A DNA stretch of 49,508 bases. Source: Hondaea fermentalgiana (taxonomy: Eukaryota; Sar; Bigyra; Thraustochytrida; Thraustochytriidae). The translations under genes were made by a program, and so were the position numbers. Shown here in pieces: positions 47,298 through 49,508 of the stretch. The notes under the pieces are model-generated. The model was not told the origin of the DNA. It ran no database searches and saw only the letters and a list, made by a program, of their open reading frames with translations. Within the stretch, counting starts at the first letter, position 1. Each line of letters opens with the position of its first letter. The stretch spans positions 95,707-145,214 of the forward strand of contig NPFB01000109.1 of the NCBI GenBank assembly GCA_014084085.1, written 5' to 3'.

Positions 47298-47972
47298 ATG
47301 GCAGGCTTCCACCGGGCAGAAAGCGCCGAGGGAACCCAACCAAGGTCAACGACGACGCCACGAAGGCGAGGCTTTCACACGCACGAGGTGCTCCCCTTTG
47401 GCTTTGAAGAGGAGAACCAAGCTGCAAGGAGAGCTGCGAGACGAGCTCAGAATTATGCGCGGAAAGTGGCTGCTCGCGAGCGCGAAGAGCGCGAGCAAGA
47501 GCTTGCCGCAAGGTGGTATGCTCGACAGGAACCTGCAGTCGAGAGCGGGCCAGCGCTGGCCAAAAGACGCGTGCGAGAGCGCAAGCGACGCGAGGCTGCC
47601 GAAGAGCGCCGCAAACAGGAAATGCAAGCTTCACAGCGCTGGTATTTGCAAAATCCAGCGCATGAATTGGCGCCAAGTGCAGTGGACGCTGCGCGGGAAC
47701 ACACGACGCAATTTTTTGCCTCGCAACGAGAAGAAGCAAGAGCTAGAGACGAGGCGGAGGAGACACGTCAAAAACATATCGAAGAGGCACTCTTACGGGT
47801 CTTCGCGGTCCGGGATCGATCCTTTGCGGCATCCAGAGGACCGAAGCTCGAGGAGCAACGTTTGCGAAACGCTGTACCCGTCTTCAAGCCAGGGCCCTAC
47901 ACCAACAGGTACATTGAGACATATGCTCGTGAGGCTGTTGGACTGCCACGTCGCGTTTTTTCACACGAGTAA
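47298..47972 (+). CDS. Arg/Glu-rich coiled-coil protein of unknown function
   Basis: 224 residues from the ATG at 47298; the frame is open upstream only from non-ATG codons. It is highly charged and mostly helical. Two related segments about 50 residues apart, LAARWYARQEPAVESGPAL and ASQRWYLQNPAHELAPSAV, each sit between Arg/Glu-rich helices, suggesting an internal duplication. The ends are less helical (GFHTHEVLPFGFEEE; YTNRYIETYAREAVGL) and look conserved rather than random. Composition resembles axonemal or cytoskeletal coiled-coil proteins, but no family was recognised. It is convergent with the F-box-like gene (154-bp gap). Confidence 0.6.
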   Translation: MAGFHRAESAEGTQPRSTTTPRRRGFHTHEVLPFGFEEENQAARRAARRAQNYARKVAAREREEREQELAARWYARQEPAVESGPALAKRRVRERKRREAAEERRKQEMQASQRWYLQNPAHELAPSAVDAAREHTTQFFASQREEARARDEAEETRQKHIEEALLRVFAVRDRSFAASRGPKLEEQRLRNAVPVFKPGPYTNRYIETYAREAVGLPRRVFSHE

Positions 47973-48126
47973 CGTTAAGTTTATAATACTATGGCCATGC
48001 CTCACGCCTCACTGCAAACGTTTTTTGACATGGCCGCGGGTCGTAAGGGAAGCACATGATCGAGGGGGGTTTGACCCTACATGATGAACAGAAAGAAACG
48101 CGGTGAAATCGCATTGTGTGTTTTTA

Positions 48127-49508
48127 CTATAAGTTTACAAGAGAAGAAAGCAGGCTGTCTCTGCGCGCCTGCAGATAAGCAAGGTGAGAATCGAGGCTTT
48201 CGCGCGTCAGTGTGCGCCGACGTGGGCGGCCAAATGAGATGAAACAAGGGCAAGCTTCATTTCCCAAAGATCCGAAGCGAAGCCACGCCTTGAGCGGCGT
48301 CATTGGGGAGGCGGGCGAGCTCGTCGGTGCCTCCGGCCTTTCGAGATCAGGAGCGTCTTCGTCGTCTGGAAGACCGATTGCAGCGGCAGGGCGCGTGACA
48401 TTGCTGGTGCTGGTGCTGAGGCTGCTATGACTAGAGCTTGCGCTGAGTCCACTGGGCCGAAGCGGTACATTACGTCGAGCTTCGGCGTCCGCTTCCGGGG
48501 TTTCTGCAATCGACGCAGGTGCAAAGGCATCTATTGCGCAAGCAGACACTGTGTCCGGTAGGGCTCCCGAGGCACGCGCTGCCCTGAGCTCCTTTTCGGA
48601 AGCCCAGACTGTAAGGTTCTTGTACGCCGCGAGAAGAAACGTGTAGCGCATGTACTCCTCATCAGGGCTGAGACGGACTAGATTTACCGCGTAGCCAAGG
48701 AAGCCAGGAGCCCGGATTGGCTGCATAGCAATCGAAGGATGGGGCGTGAGCAGTGTAGAGATATTGTCTTGAGAATAAAAGGAGACGGGCCCGCGGTAGT
48801 CTGTGCACTTGCGGAAGACAATGGCATCATTGGATCGCGAAAGGATCACGGCCGACATGGCATACTGCCGATAGCTACTGACCGCGAGCGAGATGGCGGC
48901 GTCGTCAAAGTAGCCAATGTTGCTGACGAGACGAACCACAGCACCCTTTGGCATTTGGCAAAGCGCGCTAAGCAGCTTGAGCTGCGTCTTGAAGTGACGC
49001 AGCTCGGCCTCGGTCTCGAGAAGACAGAGCCGGAGGTAGGCGCGCTTGGCATCGCCGGGCGCGCCCGGGGCGGGCAGTTCTCGAACGCGAAGACGTTTCT
49101 CCAGCTGATGTCGATGCGGTGTCCAGAGTGCCATTTCCCGACGAGGAGCCGTGCAAAAGCGCATCATCGTCCTGCACGTGACGCTGAGCGCGCCGAGCGA
49201 GCGCGGGTCCGCGAACTGGAGCACGTGCTCCACGACGTCACAGTCGAGGCGGCCAAAGTACTCGAAGCGAGCGCCTCGCTGCGCCGATCCGCGCGCGGCG
49301 GGGCCTCCTCCCGCGCGGTGACGTGCGTTTTCCCGCGCGCTCTCCGCGGCGACCGACTGCCAGAGCTCGCCAAACTGCAGCGTGAGCGCCGAGGCGCGGA
49401 GCTGGTATTCGGTCGGCATGGCAGACATGACTGCGCTCGCCGCGGCCCGCGAGCGCGCCACCGTCGTCTCGCGCGCCTCGAGCCAGGCGGGGGACTCCAG
49501 CGCGGCCC
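48127..49508 (-). CDS. F-box-like protein, probably truncated by the window edge
   Basis: The frame ends with a stop at 48127 and is open to the right edge of the window without a stop, so the 5' end may lie outside. If it starts inside, the first ATGs are at 49428 and 49419 (433 or 430 residues). Residues about 55-105 from 49428 (FEYFGRLDCDVVEHVLQFAD, then LGALSVTCRTMM) look like a weak F-box helix bundle, the SKP1-binding motif of SCF ubiquitin ligases. A middle region (about 155-270: GAVVRLVSNIGYFDDAAISLAVSSY, RGPVSFYSQDN) may be a beta-rich substrate-binding domain that I cannot name. A Ser/Thr/Pro-rich linker precedes a basic end (FGRPRRRTLTRESLD). F-box assignment is tentative. Codons upstream of 49428 read ALESPAWLEARETTVARS, which looks coding. 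Confidence 0.6.
   Translation of the reverse strand, partial: AALESPAWLEARETTVARSRAAASAVMSAMPTEYQLRASALTLQFGELWQSVAAESARENARHRAGGGPAARGSAQRGARFEYFGRLDCDVVEHVLQFADPRSLGALSVTCRTMMRFCTAPRREMALWTPHRHQLEKRLRVRELPAPGAPGDAKRAYLRLCLLETEAELRHFKTQLKLLSALCQMPKGAVVRLVSNIGYFDDAAISLAVSSYRQYAMSAVILSRSNDAIVFRKCTDYRGPVSFYSQDNISTLLTPHPSIAMQPIRAPGFLGYAVNLVRLSPDEEYMRYTFLLAAYKNLTVWASEKELRAARASGALPDTVSACAIDAFAPASIAETPEADAEARRNVPLRPSGLSASSSHSSLSTSTSNVTRPAAAIGLPDDEDAPDLERPEAPTSSPASPMTPLKAWLRFGSLGNEACPCFISFGRPRRRTLTRESLDSHLAYLQARRDSLLSSLVNL

Overview
The window looks like nuclear DNA from a GC-rich, intron-poor protist, most likely a heterotrophic stramenopile of the thraustochytrid type. Evidence: every recognisable protein is eukaryotic (RFC5 clamp loader, dynactin Arp10, polycystin channel, CFAP53, SNF1/AMPK gamma-like protein, Myb-SHAQKYF factor, TPS-TPP protein) and each is one uninterrupted reading frame of family length. 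Two runs of exactly 100 N (17831-17930, 36828-36927) mark scaffold gaps. The taxon is inferred from this mixture; there is no rRNA or tRNA here to confirm it.

Layout: 21 protein genes, two running off the window edges. From CFAP53 rightwards the genes alternate strand almost perfectly, with one exception (RFC5 and the CBS protein are in tandem). Convergent gaps are short (154-468 bp). Divergent gaps are longer (360-4662 bp) and hold nearly all the short tandem repeats (CTTG, CTCG, GCTA, GCGT, GGAAA, CTG units). The longest gene-free stretches are 6877-11538 and 34570-37739; I found no supportable gene in either.

Region by region: 1-97 start of a truncated gene (-); 826-2301 CFAP53 (-); 3248-3784 TIL-domain membrane protein (+); 4084-6876 and 11539-14448, two head-to-head paralogues of a large extracellular NodB-like polysaccharide deacetylase; 14816-15961 RFC5 (-); 16637-17599 four-CBS gamma-like protein (-); 19618-20334 four-helix membrane protein (+); 20710-22674 EF-hand protein (-); 23852-24589 acidic-tailed protein (+); 24883-27573 polycystin-like channel (-) sharing a 360-bp divergent promoter with 27934-29145 Arp10 (+); 29397-30539 ubiquitin-like membrane protein (-); 31498-33291 secreted Cys-rich protein (+); 33760-34569 Myb factor (-); 37740-41567 TPS-TPP-like protein (+) with substituted catalytic residues and a hydrophobic tail; 41832-42299 HIT protein (-); 42876-45362 protein kinase (+); 45615-46442 histidine phosphatase (-); 47298-47972 coiled-coil protein (+); 48127-49508 F-box-like protein (-), open at the right edge.

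The genes do not form an operon or one pathway. Three of them (CFAP53, polycystin, dynactin Arp10) fit a flagellated life stage. Two fit energy and sugar signalling (SNF1 gamma-like, trehalose-phosphate-synthase-like). Four are predicted to act at or outside the cell surface (two deacetylases, the TIL protein, the Cys-rich protein). The most unusual items are the deacetylase pair, the apparently catalytically disabled TPS-TPP protein, and the alternating gene layout with repeats in the divergent gaps.
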